A DNA stretch of 64,000 bases. Origin: JBBSDP01 sp038240605 (GTDB lineage Bacteria > Planctomycetota > Phycisphaerae > Tepidisphaerales > Tepidisphaeraceae). The notes under the pieces were generated by a model that made no database searches, was not told the DNA's origin, and saw nothing but the letters and a program-made list of their open reading frames with translations. Positions 43,985 through 53,207 of the stretch are shown here, in pieces; positions within the stretch are counted from its first letter, which is position 1; the number at the start of each line of letters is the position of its first letter. A program made the position numbers and the translations under genes. The stretch covers positions 1 to 64,000 of the forward strand of contig JBBSDP010000017.1 in assembly GCA_038240605.1 (NCBI GenBank), given 5' to 3'.

Positions 43985-44194
43985 TCAGTTGCGACCGCGG
44001 GCGTTGGCGAAGAGTTGCCCCTGCTTTGACGCCGATTTCGCTCCAAAGAGCTGGACCGGCTTCGAAGCCTCCGGCTTGCCGCACTGCGATTGTGTTTCCG
44101 TCGCGCAGTTCTGCCGCGGCTGATTCGACTGACTCTCGCGGTCGAGCGTCGACTGGAGACAATTCCCACAACAATTCTTTTTCCCGAACAGCAT
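43985..44194 (-). CDS. Cysteine-rich small protein of unknown function
   Basis: A 69-residue protein. The start at 44194 is set by a strong AAGGAGAG at good spacing. It begins MLFGKKNCCGNCLQST, a CCxxC cluster, then has NCATETQSQC, giving five Cys in total, and a Lys/Gln-rich end. It could bind a metal or form disulfides. There is no clear signal peptide. An intrinsic terminator lies 48 nt after the stop, so this small gene has both of its expression signals. No family is recognised. Confidence 0.6.
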   Translation of the reverse strand: MLFGKKNCCGNCLQSTLDRESQSNQPRQNCATETQSQCGKPEASKPVQLFGAKSASKQGQLFANARGRN

Positions 44195-44274
44195 GTTTCT
44201 CTCCTTCACCTGTGGCGACAGGGAAGAAGTACGATTGAAAAACCGCGGAAGCAAATCGGGGCAAAGTCCGATAA

Positions 44275-45279
44275 TTACGGCAATCGGGTGGCCCGGCGGA
44301 TGCGGTCGCGGATTGCAGTCCGATCGGGGGTATCGGGCGGCATTTCAATCCAGATGGCGACCGGAGAACGCTCATCCGCCACGCGAAGCTCGGAGTAAAG
44401 ACGCCGAGCGTATTCGCCTGGATTGAAAGGCATTTCTGTGATCTGTAGACGGGACGATGCCCTGCCGCCGATCGCGGTCAGTAGCGCGCTTCCTTCGAGG
44501 GCGAGGATGGTCACATTGTCATTCGTATGCTCACGAAGCCAATCGCCGAACCGTCCGACGTCAGTCACTTCAAAACGATACGCCGGTGCACATGGCGCAT
44601 AATGAACGGCTTGCTGCCCAGGGCTCATCGCAGCGCCACCACCTTCGACGACGGTGGCCATCGCCATGCCGACTGGGCCAATGTGCGCCTCGATCTGTTC
44701 GCGGGTGACCGCGCCGGGTCGCAGGATCGTTGGTTGCGCACGGGTCAGGTCGATCACCGTTGACTCGATGCCGACGCGGCACGGCCCGCCATCGAGAATG
44801 AGATCAACCCGGTCGCCAAGTTCCTCGCGCACGTGGCTGGCGGTGGTGGGGCTGATGCGACTGCTGCGGTTGGCGCTGGGCGCGGCGATGGGGCCATCGA
44901 AGGCGCGCAGCAACTCCAGGGCGAGCGGGTGATCGGGAGCGCGGAGGCCCACCGTCTCCAGGCCCGCGGTCACATCCTTCACGATCCCCGACGCACGGCG
45001 GACGATTAGCGTGAACGGGCCGGGCCAGAAGGCGCGAGCGAGCGTTGACGCCGTCTTCGGCCACAATTCGGCGTAGCGTCGTGCCACGGCTTCATCGGCA
45101 ACATGAACGATGAGCGGATTGGTCGGCGGCCGACCCTTGGCCGCGAAGATGCGCCGGACCGCGGCCGCGTTGGTCGCGTCGGCGCCCAGGCCATAGACCG
45201 TCTCAGTGGCGAAGGCGACGATCCCGCCGGCACGAAGCAGGGCGACGGCCTTTTCAACGTCTGGCGGTTCGAAACTCAT
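44275..45279 (-). CDS. tsaC: L-threonylcarbamoyladenylate synthase (Sua5 type)
   Basis: A 334-residue enzyme making threonylcarbamoyl-AMP for the tRNA modification t6A37. The N-terminal YrdC domain has GGIVAFATETVYGLGADATN, KGRPPTNPLIVHVAD and the PSANRSSRISPTTASHVREE stretch. The extra C-terminal Sua5 domain (~residues 215-334) makes it the long form. It overlaps the upstream DUF2103 gene by 4 nt (ATGA). Confidence 0.93.
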   Translation of the reverse strand: MSFEPPDVEKAVALLRAGGIVAFATETVYGLGADATNAAAVRRIFAAKGRPPTNPLIVHVADEAVARRYAELWPKTASTLARAFWPGPFTLIVRRASGIVKDVTAGLETVGLRAPDHPLALELLRAFDGPIAAPSANRSSRISPTTASHVREELGDRVDLILDGGPCRVGIESTVIDLTRAQPTILRPGAVTREQIEAHIGPVGMAMATVVEGGGAAMSPGQQAVHYAPCAPAYRFEVTDVGRFGDWLREHTNDNVTILALEGSALLTAIGGRASSRLQITEMPFNPGEYARRLYSELRVADERSPVAIWIEMPPDTPDRTAIRDRIRRATRLP

Positions 45280-45590
45280 GAGTCGTCGTCGTTCTCCGCA
45301 AAGTGATGATCCAGCAGCCAGCGCCGGGCCGCTTCACCATCGGAACAGATCAGAAAGACTTCCTGAACGGTGCCGGTGGAATTGAAGAGGCACTTGAGCC
45401 CGGCTGGGGTGGGATACTGGATTCGGAAAGATTGTGGCGTCTTTCCGCGACGCACCTTGATGCGTCCCGGAACGATCCGGCTCACATGAGGGCAGTTGGC
45501 GACGATGCGGTTGAGCAACGCGTCCAGACCCCCAATGCGGCCATGCTGGCGTTTAATGCGGCCAAACTTCACCAGGGCACTGTACCACAT
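45276..45590 (-). CDS. DUF2103-like predicted metal-binding protein
   Basis: A 104-residue protein. The start is the ATG at 45590; the longer frame would use a TTG in repeat DNA. The sequence KFGRIKRQHGRIGGLDALLN, RIVPGRIKVRRGKTPQSFRI and GTVQEVFLI resembles DUF2103. It is coupled to the Sua5-type gene by a 4-nt overlap. The repeat at 45595-45683 forms its upstream region and no Shine-Dalgarno sequence is seen. Confidence 0.7.
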   Translation of the reverse strand: MWYSALVKFGRIKRQHGRIGGLDALLNRIVANCPHVSRIVPGRIKVRRGKTPQSFRIQYPTPAGLKCLFNSTGTVQEVFLICSDGEAARRWLLDHHFAENDDDS

Positions 45591-45594
45591 GAGC

Positions 45595-45683
45595 AAAGTG
45601 CTGAGTGCTGAGTGCTGAGTGCTGACGAAGACGAAAAGACAGTCCTTCTGCTTCTGCCGTCCTTACTCAGCACTCAGCACTTT
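45595..45683. repeat. Iterated-word inverted repeat (GTGCTGA family)
   Basis: 45595-45624 is four head-to-tail copies of AGTGCTG, and 45664-45683 is its inverse (19 of 20 positions match 45595-45614). Between them is a ~40-nt loop. It is located between the divergent DUF2103 and TPR/alpha-CTD genes, so it may affect both leaders. Confidence 0.8.
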
Positions 45684-45843
45684 CAACTCAACGCTTTGCC
45701 GCTGCGGCGGGAGGCGTTGACAAGTCTGCCCGTAGCAAATAAAAATACCTGATTGCCCATGGCCCCGGTTTTGATACGCAGTGCCACCCCGGCGCGGGGT
45801 GGACGGTTGCGGGCACGGGGGGCCAAACGACAAATAAGCTACT

Positions 45844-46770
45844 ATGAACGATCTTTCAGTTTCTTCGATCAACGAGAAGGCCAGTGAAGAATTTTACCGG
45901 CGTGGGCAGGAGGCCGAGACGCAGGGGCTTCACGAAAAGGCCGCGGAATATTACGAGCGGGCACTGGGGGAAAATCCCGACCACGAGCGGGCCTGTTTCT
46001 GCCTGGCCGTCCTGTACGACCGCCGGGCGGAAGATGCCAAGGCGATCGAGTTGTACGAGCGCGTGTGCACCAGCCCGCCCGTTCACCTCAATGCCCTGGT
46101 GAACCTCGCGGTCCTCTACGAGGACAACAATCACTACGACGAGGCCCACCGCTGCCTCGATGCGGTGTTGCGAACGTCGCCCAACCACGCCCGCGCCCGG
46201 CTTTTCATGAAGGACGTGGACTCGGCGCGGTCGATGTACTACGACGATGACGACCGCCGTGGCGATCGCCGCAGCGCCGTGCTCGATATCCCGATCAGCG
46301 ATTTCGAGCTTTCGGTGCGCAGCCGAAACTGCCTCAAGAAGATGAACCTCCGCACGCTCGGTGACCTGCTCAGGACAAGCGAGCCGGAGCTGCTGGCCTA
46401 CAAGAATTTTGGGGAAACGAGCCTCAGCGAGATCAAGGCGCTGCTCGCCCAGAAGGGCCTGCGGCTGGGCCAGGCTGCCGAAGATCCCGCCAAGGCGGGC
46501 GTCGCTGGCGTTGCCGGCGCGGCTCGACGTTCAGCCCCGGTAGCCGGCAACGTGCCGCCGGAGTTGCTCTCCAAGAGCGTCGGTGACCTGGAACTGTCGG
46601 TTCGCAGCCGCAAGGCGCTCCAGCGGCTCAACATCAACACCGTGGGTGAACTGGCGTCGCGCACCGAAGATGAGCTGCTCGGCTGCAAGAACTTCGGCCA
46701 GACCAGCCTCAACGAGATCAAGCAACAGCTCGGCACCTTAGGAATTGGCCTGCGAAAACTGGAAGTGTAA
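45844..46770 (+). CDS. TPR protein with two RNA polymerase alpha C-terminal domains
   Basis: A 308-residue protein. Residues ~10-125 contain about three TPR units (GLHEKAAEYYERALGENPDH, then AIELYERVCTSPPVHLNAL). Two alpha-CTD-like domains follow, ~147-208 and ~246-306: FELSVRSRNCLKKMNLRTLG and LELSVRSRKALQRLNINTVG. In both, the Arg equivalent to E. coli alpha Arg265 is present, and the first also keeps Asn268; Lys298 is Thr in both. These residues contact UP-element DNA and activators. It is not RpoA: there is no N-terminal assembly domain. It could bind DNA, sigma or activators as a transcription or assembly modulator. Confidence 0.85.
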   Translation: MNDLSVSSINEKASEEFYRRGQEAETQGLHEKAAEYYERALGENPDHERACFCLAVLYDRRAEDAKAIELYERVCTSPPVHLNALVNLAVLYEDNNHYDEAHRCLDAVLRTSPNHARARLFMKDVDSARSMYYDDDDRRGDRRSAVLDIPISDFELSVRSRNCLKKMNLRTLGDLLRTSEPELLAYKNFGETSLSEIKALLAQKGLRLGQAAEDPAKAGVAGVAGAARRSAPVAGNVPPELLSKSVGDLELSVRSRKALQRLNINTVGELASRTEDELLGCKNFGQTSLNEIKQQLGTLGIGLRKLEV

Positions 46771-46795
46771 AAAAACGAACGCAACCGACCCCTAG

Positions 46796-46842
46796 ACTCT
46801 AAACACTTCTCTGAACCCTGACCGCTGAACCCTGAACCCTCC
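46796..46842. repeat. CTGAACCCTGAACC-type word repeat
   Basis: A short intergenic stretch of tandem ctgaaccct and ctgaccg words before the SpoIID-like gene. It resembles the repeat families seen elsewhere in the window, but no inverted partner is present. Confidence 0.4.
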
Positions 46843-46856
46843 CAGGCACGGACGCC

Positions 46857-48098
46857 ATGAGACACCCCGGTCACATCGCGTTGCTACTGGGTTCGTTGCT
46901 CTTTGTCCCGATGGGGTGCGGGCCGAATCTGGGGCAGGCTGATGTCCCGCAGGGTACGCCCACCGTTCGCGTGCTTCTCCTGGAAAATCGACAGCAGGTT
47001 GCCATCAGCGCCAGCGCCGCGCCCACCGTGCGCGTAGGCGGCGGGGAAACGCGACGGCTCAACGTTTCCTCCAGTCCGCCGGTGCCCGTCTCGCTCACCG
47101 CATCCGGTTGGAGAATCGGCAATGCCGCGCTCGGCCAGGGCGTCATGGTGCTGGATCCGGGCGCCGAAGGATCGTTGAGCGTCGGCGCGGCCGAGAAGCT
47201 GTTGCCTTATCGGGGGCGCATGCGATTCGTGCCCACGTCCGCCGACCGCTTCGACGTCGTGAACGACGTCGACGTGGAAGGGTACCTCAAGGGCGTCCTG
47301 GGCCGCGAGTTGTTCAAGACCTGGCACCTTCAGGCCTACGAGGCGCAGGCGATCGTCGCACGCACCTATGCGCTCTACGAAGCGCGCACGATGAACGGCG
47401 GCGGGCGACACTGGGACCTCTATCCCGACCAGCGCAGCCAGGTGTACGGCGGCATTGCCGCCGAATCCGCGGTATCACGTGAGGCGGTTGAGAAAACGCG
47501 CGGGATCGTGGTCGCGTACGGGCCCCAGGGACGGGAAAAGATCTTCAAGGCCTATTTCAGCTCCTGCTGCGGGGGCATTACCCAGTCGGCGTCCGATGCC
47601 TTTGGGGATTCGCCTACGCCGCCGCTCTCCGACCAGTCGATCGGTCCGCGTTGCGTGGAATCGTCGCACTTCAACTGGGGGCCGATCCTCATTCAGAAGT
47701 CGGAGCTTGCCCGCCGGATCCGGGTGTATGGTGTGATGCACCAGCGCGCGGAGAAGGACATGGGGGACCTGGTTCGCGTGGACGTGCAGTTCGTCAACCA
47801 GTGGGGCCGTCCGACGCGCTTCGTGGTGTGCGATTCGCGCGGAGCGCGATATAGCTTCAGCGGCGAGGAGTTTCGCGTCGCGTTCAACACCAGCGCCAGC
47901 GATGGCATCACCGTTCCCAGCAGCTTCTTCAAACCGGTCAACGAGACTAGCGTGATTCGCCTCGTCAGCGGCCACGGTTTCGGCCACGGCGTCGGTCTCT
48001 GCCAATGGTGCGCCGAACACGAGGCCAGCCAGGGCGTCGCCCCCGAAACGATCGTCACCTCCGCGTTCCCTCATTCGACGCTGGTGCACGCATATTAG
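46857..48098 (+). CDS. SpoIID/LytB-domain lipoprotein
   Basis: A 413-residue exported protein with a lipobox-like signal (LLFVPMGC, Cys21). The SpoIID core is present: DVVNDVDVEGYLKGVLGREL, QAYEAQAIVARTYALYEART, YFSSCCGGITQSASDAFG and the end GHGFGHGVGLCQWCAEHEAS. This core is a peptidoglycan lytic transglycosylase in Bacillus SpoIID; the catalytic Glu equivalent is in LGREL. Its role here, outside sporulation, may be wall remodelling. It is convergent with the sigma-54 activator, with a 4-nt overlap. Confidence 0.9.
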   Translation: MRHPGHIALLLGSLLFVPMGCGPNLGQADVPQGTPTVRVLLLENRQQVAISASAAPTVRVGGGETRRLNVSSSPPVPVSLTASGWRIGNAALGQGVMVLDPGAEGSLSVGAAEKLLPYRGRMRFVPTSADRFDVVNDVDVEGYLKGVLGRELFKTWHLQAYEAQAIVARTYALYEARTMNGGGRHWDLYPDQRSQVYGGIAAESAVSREAVEKTRGIVVAYGPQGREKIFKAYFSSCCGGITQSASDAFGDSPTPPLSDQSIGPRCVESSHFNWGPILIQKSELARRIRVYGVMHQRAEKDMGDLVRVDVQFVNQWGRPTRFVVCDSRGARYSFSGEEFRVAFNTSASDGITVPSSFFKPVNETSVIRLVSGHGFGHGVGLCQWCAEHEASQGVAPETIVTSAFPHSTLVHAY

Positions 48099-49729
48099 TC
48101 GACTGACTCGATGCCCAGCTCCTTGACCTTCTTGTTCAGCGTATTGCGATTGATGCCCAGGAAATCGGCGGCCTTGGTCTTCACGCCCCCGCATTTGCCC
48201 AGGGCACGCTCGATCAGGGCATGCTCGATCTGATCGATGACGAGCTGGTAGATGTGCCCCTCGCGCAGCTCATAGTCGACGACCGCCTGCTCGGAGAGAC
48301 GCCGGGCGATCGTCTCGATCGATTCCGATGACTGCGTGTTGCGCCGTTGCGCCGCGAACATGCGGACGCTGAGCGGCAACAGGTCTTCGGTGAAGTCTTC
48401 GTCGTTGCTCAGGACGACGGCGCGTTCGATCGCGTTCTCCAGCTCGCGGACGTTGCCGGGCCAGGGGTAGCGAAGCAGCACGTTGAGCATGTCACGGCTG
48501 ATCCGCCGCAGGCGGCGCTCGTTGATCGCGTTGTACTTATCCAGGAAGTGATCGATGAGGCGCGGGATGTCCTCCCGGCGGTTGCGGAGCGGGGGCAGGT
48601 AGACGCTGACGACGTTAAGGCGGTAGAAGAGGTCCTCGCGGAAGTTGCTCTTGGCCACCTCTTCCTGCAAGTCCACGTTGGTCGCCGCGATGACGCGCAC
48701 GTCGACCTTCACGGTCTGCATGTCGCCGACGCGTTCGAATTCCCGTTCCTGAAGTACGCGGAGCAGTTTCACCTGCAACTGCGGCTCGAGCGTGCCGATC
48801 TCGTCCAGGAAGATCGTCCCGCCGTCGGCCGCTTCGAAACGCCCGATCTTGTCGCGGATCGCGCCGGTAAAGGAACCTTTTACGTGTCCGAACAGTTCCG
48901 ACTCCAGCAAGGTCCCGGTCAATGCCCCGCAGTTGACGCGGATGAACGGCCGCTCGCGGCGCGGCGAGTTGTAGTGGATCGCCTTGGCGATCATCTCCTT
49001 GCCCGTGCCGGTCTCCCCCAGCAGGAGCACCGTCGCCCGCGAGTTGGCGACCTGCCCGACCGTGGCGAAGACCTCGTGCATGGCCGGCGAGTCGCCGATG
49101 ATGTTTTCGAAGCGGTAGCGGTCGCGGACCTGGGCGCGGAGCTGTGCGTTCTCCTCCAGCAACTCCTCCTTCTGCCGCATCACCATCCGGTTGATCTGGA
49201 TCGCCTGGGCGAGGAACGCCGCGATGATGTCAAGGAACCGATGGTCGCTGTGGAGCTGGTCCTCACTGCTGAACGGCTTATCGACAGAGAGCGCCCCGGC
49301 CGTCCGTCCTCCGATGCGAATGGGAACGCAGAGGAAGCTCATCGGCGCCCCGCTTGCCTCCGGCGTCATCCGTCCGGTTCGGTTCAAGAAGTCGGGCTCG
49401 CTTCGAACATCCGGGATAATCCGTGCCCGCCCGGTGGCCACGACGTTTCCAGTTACTCCCTCGCCCACTGCGTATTTGGCGCGCTCGATCTCTTCGGCGG
49501 TCAACCCGACTGCCGCTTCAGTGCGCAGCCGTCCTGTCGATTCGTCCAACATCACCAGGGCGCCCCGTTTCATCCCCAGCTTGTCGGAGATGATCTGCAT
49601 CATCTTTCCGAATGCGTCCCGTAACTCAAGAGTAGAGGAGAGCAGTAAGCCGATTTCCGTCAGGACGATTAATTCCTGATCAGCACTGGAATCGATCGCT
49701 TGCGTGATAGGCGTTGGAGTGGGCGACAT
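48095..49729 (-). CDS. Sigma-54-dependent activator with GAF domain
   Basis: A 544-residue activator. A GAF domain (~20-175) senses a small ligand; there is no receiver domain. The AAA+ domain is complete: LLGETGTGKEMIAKAIHYNS (Walker A), GSFTGA loop in HVKGSFTGAIRDKIG, GGTIFLDEIGTLEPQLQVKL (Walker B). The Fis-type HTH ends the protein (KAADFLGINRNTLNKKVKEL). In contrast with the regulator at 17223, it retains every sigma-54 motif. Its targets are not evident from the neighbours. Confidence 0.93.
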   Translation of the reverse strand: MSPTPTPITQAIDSSADQELIVLTEIGLLLSSTLELRDAFGKMMQIISDKLGMKRGALVMLDESTGRLRTEAAVGLTAEEIERAKYAVGEGVTGNVVATGRARIIPDVRSEPDFLNRTGRMTPEASGAPMSFLCVPIRIGGRTAGALSVDKPFSSEDQLHSDHRFLDIIAAFLAQAIQINRMVMRQKEELLEENAQLRAQVRDRYRFENIIGDSPAMHEVFATVGQVANSRATVLLLGETGTGKEMIAKAIHYNSPRRERPFIRVNCGALTGTLLESELFGHVKGSFTGAIRDKIGRFEAADGGTIFLDEIGTLEPQLQVKLLRVLQEREFERVGDMQTVKVDVRVIAATNVDLQEEVAKSNFREDLFYRLNVVSVYLPPLRNRREDIPRLIDHFLDKYNAINERRLRRISRDMLNVLLRYPWPGNVRELENAIERAVVLSNDEDFTEDLLPLSVRMFAAQRRNTQSSESIETIARRLSEQAVVDYELREGHIYQLVIDQIEHALIERALGKCGGVKTKAADFLGINRNTLNKKVKELGIESVD

Positions 49730-49968
49730 GTCTATAATTTACGCAACCCGGACCCTAAAGCCAAGTGAAACGGAAATTGAGATTTTGCCGCCGTCCTGCC
49801 GCATTTATGGGCTTACGTCGAATCGATCCATGTACTGATCGCCCCGCTTGCCACTGCCTCGAATCGGCCAAAGCCGACCCTGCCAGTTATCCGATAATTG
49901 AGGGAGTCGCCGTGCTCTGATCACGATTCGGGAGTGGCGAGACGCAGCGCGGAATCGGAGTTCCCGAC

Positions 49969-51237
49969 ATGTTGCAGCACTCGATTCGCGGACGCATCCT
50001 GATTTTCGGTGTCGGCTGTGGGCTGCTCAGCTCGATCGGCATCTGCCTGGCCGCGTCCGCGTTTGCGGCCGGACCGGTCGGCCTTCACCCGGCTTTAATC
50101 TTCTCGGGCGTCGCGTGCAGCCTGCTCGCGCTCCTGCTGATGGCCCTCCTGCTCGTGCGAACGGCGCTCACGGTGGCCCGTGGCGAACGTGCACGGCACA
50201 TCGTGGAAGAGCGTGCCCAGGCCGTCGATCTCCTCCTCGACTTTTCCCAGACGATCCAGGGCGCCGCGCAAACCGACCAGATCCTGGCGACGCTTGGGCA
50301 GGCGCTTCGCAAGGCACTTTCCCTCGCCGGCGTCGTCATCCTCGCTCACGAGCCCGATGGGATCCCTTCAACCTGCCTCAAGTCCGTGGTCCCCGCCGAT
50401 CTGGTCAACGCGACGTCCGCGTGTGTCGAATTCGATCCGGCGATGTGCCCGTGTATGAGGCAGAAACAATCACGCCTCTTCGTCGCCGACGGTTCGCCGG
50501 TTCGTTGCAGCGTTGACGCGATGTTGAAATTGGCCGCGACACACCCTGCGTTCTGCGTGCCGATGCAGGTGGGGCCGAAGGTCCAGGTGGCGGTTCATTT
50601 GCTTCTGCCCCCGACCGAATCCTGGACCGACGCCGCCCGTCAACTCGCCCAGACGTACGTCAACACCGCACAGTCCACGATGATCTCCCTGCACCTGCTG
50701 AGCGATGCCGAGCAGCGCAGCATGACCGACCCGCTGACCGGCCTCTATAATCGCCGTTCGATGGAGCAACTGCTTCAGCGGGAAGTAGCGCTCTCCGACC
50801 GGTACCAGCATCCCCTCTCGCTGGTGATGATCGACCTGGATCGCTTCAAACTGGTGAACGATGATCACGGACACGCCGCCGGCGATCACCTGTTGCGTTC
50901 GTTTGCCGATTGCGTCCGCATGACGTTGCGCAAGACCGACCTGGCGTTCCGGTATGGCGGCGACGAGTTCGTGGTCGTCCTCCCACAAACGCCGATCTCG
51001 CAGGCCCAACAGGTGGTCCACAAGCTGCGCCAGGCCTTCGCTTCGGTGGATTTTTCGTCCGCGATCGCCCGCATGGAGCAGCAACCCACGCTGAGCATCG
51101 GCCTGGTCGAGCGAAGCGTGGCCCATCACCTCCTGACCCTCCAATCCCTGCTGGCCGCCGCCGACCAGGCCCTCTACGAGGCCAAGCAGGACAACCGCAA
51201 TTGCGTGCATGTCTACCAGCCCCCCAGGGCGGCGTAG
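49969..51237 (+). CDS. Membrane GAF-GGDEF diguanylate cyclase
   Basis: A 422-residue protein with two membrane helices near the N-terminus (residues ~9-32 and ~44-66), a GAF-like segment (~85-240, with several Cys: ACVEFDPAMCPCMRQKQ) and a GGDEF domain from about 255. It contains SMTDPLTGLYNRRS, IDLDRFKLVNDDHGHAAGD and RYGGDEFVVVLPQ. RKTD five residues before GGDEF is a product-inhibition I-site. The GGDEF active site is intact, so synthesis of cyclic di-GMP is expected. Confidence 0.92.
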   Translation: MLQHSIRGRILIFGVGCGLLSSIGICLAASAFAAGPVGLHPALIFSGVACSLLALLLMALLLVRTALTVARGERARHIVEERAQAVDLLLDFSQTIQGAAQTDQILATLGQALRKALSLAGVVILAHEPDGIPSTCLKSVVPADLVNATSACVEFDPAMCPCMRQKQSRLFVADGSPVRCSVDAMLKLAATHPAFCVPMQVGPKVQVAVHLLLPPTESWTDAARQLAQTYVNTAQSTMISLHLLSDAEQRSMTDPLTGLYNRRSMEQLLQREVALSDRYQHPLSLVMIDLDRFKLVNDDHGHAAGDHLLRSFADCVRMTLRKTDLAFRYGGDEFVVVLPQTPISQAQQVVHKLRQAFASVDFSSAIARMEQQPTLSIGLVERSVAHHLLTLQSLLAAADQALYEAKQDNRNCVHVYQPPRAA

Positions 51238-52209
51238 TCATGAACGGAGGTTTGTCGCGGCGCCAATCGGTCGTTCGGGATGCCGGCCGGTGCGCAGCCG
51301 CGTTTCGTCCAGGTCGTCCTTGATCGCGGCGACGAGCGATTCGACGCTGGGAAACTTTCGCTGCTCGCGAAGCCAGTCCATCACCTCAACGCTCAGAACG
51401 CGTCCGTACAGATCTCCCGTAAAGCCGATCAGGTGCGCCTCGATCTGGCGTGCGTCACCTTCGAACGTGGGCAGGGTCCCGATACTGATTGCCGCGGGGT
51501 AAGTGACCCCGTCGACGCGGGCGCGTCCGCCGTAAACACCTTCGGCGGGCACGAGCTGCTCGTCGATGCGCAGATTGGCGGTGGGCACGCCCATCGCCCG
51601 TCCGCGCTGGTGCCCGCCGATCACCTCTCCCTCCAGCAGGTAGCCCCGGCCGAGGCAGATGGCGGCGTCGCGGGCGCGTCCGTTTAGCAGGAGCCAGCGG
51701 ATGATCGAGCTGCTCGCCGGCACGATCGACAGGTTCAGCAGCACGACCGACACCGCCTCGGCCACGTGCAATTGCACGCCTGTCCCATCGCACCACGCCG
51801 CCAGCGTTTCAACCGATCCACCACGACCTTTGCCGAACGAAAATGAACTGCCTTCGATCAGGTGGGCCGGCTTCACGTCATCCCGGAGAAGCTGCCAGAA
51901 CTGCTCGGCGGTGAGATCGAGCACTTCGGGAGTTGGCGGAAGCTCGACCAGGTGATCGGCCCCCGCCTCGGCGAGCAACGTCCGCTTGAGCGCAACCGGC
52001 GTGAGTCGCGGCGGGGCCTTGTCGGGCCGAAGGACGGTGAGGGGGTGTGGCTCGAACGTCACCACCGCCACACCAACGCCACCACGCAGGCCATTGGCGA
52101 GGCGCAGGATCTTCCGGTGGCCGAGATGCACGCCGTCGAAGTTGCCGATGGACATCACGGTTCCCGGCGGGAGTTGCCGCAACCCGGAGATGCCCTGGGA
52201 AATCTGCAT
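51238..52209 (-). CDS. ribF: Bifunctional riboflavin kinase/FAD synthetase
   Basis: A 323-residue enzyme. The N-terminal nucleotidyltransferase has IGNFDGVHLGHRKIL (HxGH) and a substrate loop around EGSSFSFGKGRGG. The C-terminal riboflavin kinase has RGRAMGVPTANL and GVYGGRARV. It makes FMN and FAD. Its stop is at the very end of the upstream diguanylate cyclase gene, convergently. Confidence 0.95.
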   Translation of the reverse strand: MQISQGISGLRQLPPGTVMSIGNFDGVHLGHRKILRLANGLRGGVGVAVVTFEPHPLTVLRPDKAPPRLTPVALKRTLLAEAGADHLVELPPTPEVLDLTAEQFWQLLRDDVKPAHLIEGSSFSFGKGRGGSVETLAAWCDGTGVQLHVAEAVSVVLLNLSIVPASSSIIRWLLLNGRARDAAICLGRGYLLEGEVIGGHQRGRAMGVPTANLRIDEQLVPAEGVYGGRARVDGVTYPAAISIGTLPTFEGDARQIEAHLIGFTGDLYGRVLSVEVMDWLREQRKFPSVESLVAAIKDDLDETRLRTGRHPERPIGAATNLRS

Positions 52210-52424
52210 TGAGGCGTCTCGATTCCTGCACTACGGGAACGGAACATCAACGAGACCCGATCACCCGCGATCGCGCCACGAACAGCATGGCATGGCCTCG
52301 GAATCGGAGCAAGATGGCCGGCGCGAGGGGAGCAGCAGACCGGGGAGATTGTCGGATTTGCAGTTGTCGATTTGCTGCTAAGATTCGCCCCGACATGAAC
52401 CAGGACATTTCCAAAGGAGTCAAC

Positions 52425-53207
52425 GTGCGATACGCGATCTTTGCAATGCTCGGCATGTGGGTCACCCAACACGCCTCGGCCGCCATCAAGACCGAAACCG
52501 TTCCCTACACGATCGGGAACACCGAGTACCGTGGATTCCTCGCGTACGACGACTCGGTTTCCGACAAGCGGCCCGGCGTGCTGATCGGGCCCGAATGGTG
52601 GGGCCTCAATGACTATGCCAAACACCGGGCCGAGCAACTGGCGGGCCTCGGATACGTGGCGTTCGCGATGGACCCGTACGGCGGCGGCAAGACCACGACC
52701 GATCCCAAGGAAGCCGGCAAGATGGCAGGGGCACTGCGCGGCGGAGACCGAAAGGAGCTGCGTGAGCGTGCCGCGGCGGCGCTGGCCCAGCTCAAGAAAA
52801 ATGAGCACGTGGATCCCGCTCGCATCGGCGCCATTGGCTACTGCTTCGGCGGCACCATGGCGCTCGAGCTGGCCCGCTCCGGCGCGGATGTCCTCGGCGT
52901 CGTCAGCTTTCACGGCAGCCTCGCGACGCCGCATCCCGAGGACGCGAAGAACATCAAGGGCAAGGTCCTCATCTGTCATGGCGGCGACGACACGTTCGAG
53001 TCCCCGGCCGAGGTCCAGGGTTTTCAGGAGGAAATGCGCGATGCTCACGTGGATTGGCAAATGAATATCTACAGTGGCGCCGTCCACGCCTTCACCAACC
53101 CCGACGCCGACAAGTTCGCGATCAAGGGCATTGCGTACAACGCCAATGCCGACCGCCGCTCCTGGCAGGCGATGCGCAACTTCTTCGACGAAGTGTTCGC
53201 AAAGTAG
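52425..53207 (+). CDS. Exported dienelactone hydrolase family protein
   Basis: A 260-residue alpha/beta hydrolase. The start is a GTG at 52425, preceded by AAAGGAG at 5 nt; an ATG at 52395 is in frame without such a site. A signal peptide follows (RYAIFAMLGMWVTQHASA). The catalytic Cys is in GAIGYCFGGTMALEL (GxCxGG), the Asp in CHGGDDTFE and the His in SGAVHAFTNPDADK. Its substrate is unknown. Confidence 0.88.
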   Translation: MRYAIFAMLGMWVTQHASAAIKTETVPYTIGNTEYRGFLAYDDSVSDKRPGVLIGPEWWGLNDYAKHRAEQLAGLGYVAFAMDPYGGGKTTTDPKEAGKMAGALRGGDRKELRERAAAALAQLKKNEHVDPARIGAIGYCFGGTMALELARSGADVLGVVSFHGSLATPHPEDAKNIKGKVLICHGGDDTFESPAEVQGFQEEMRDAHVDWQMNIYSGAVHAFTNPDADKFAIKGIAYNANADRRSWQAMRNFFDEVFAK

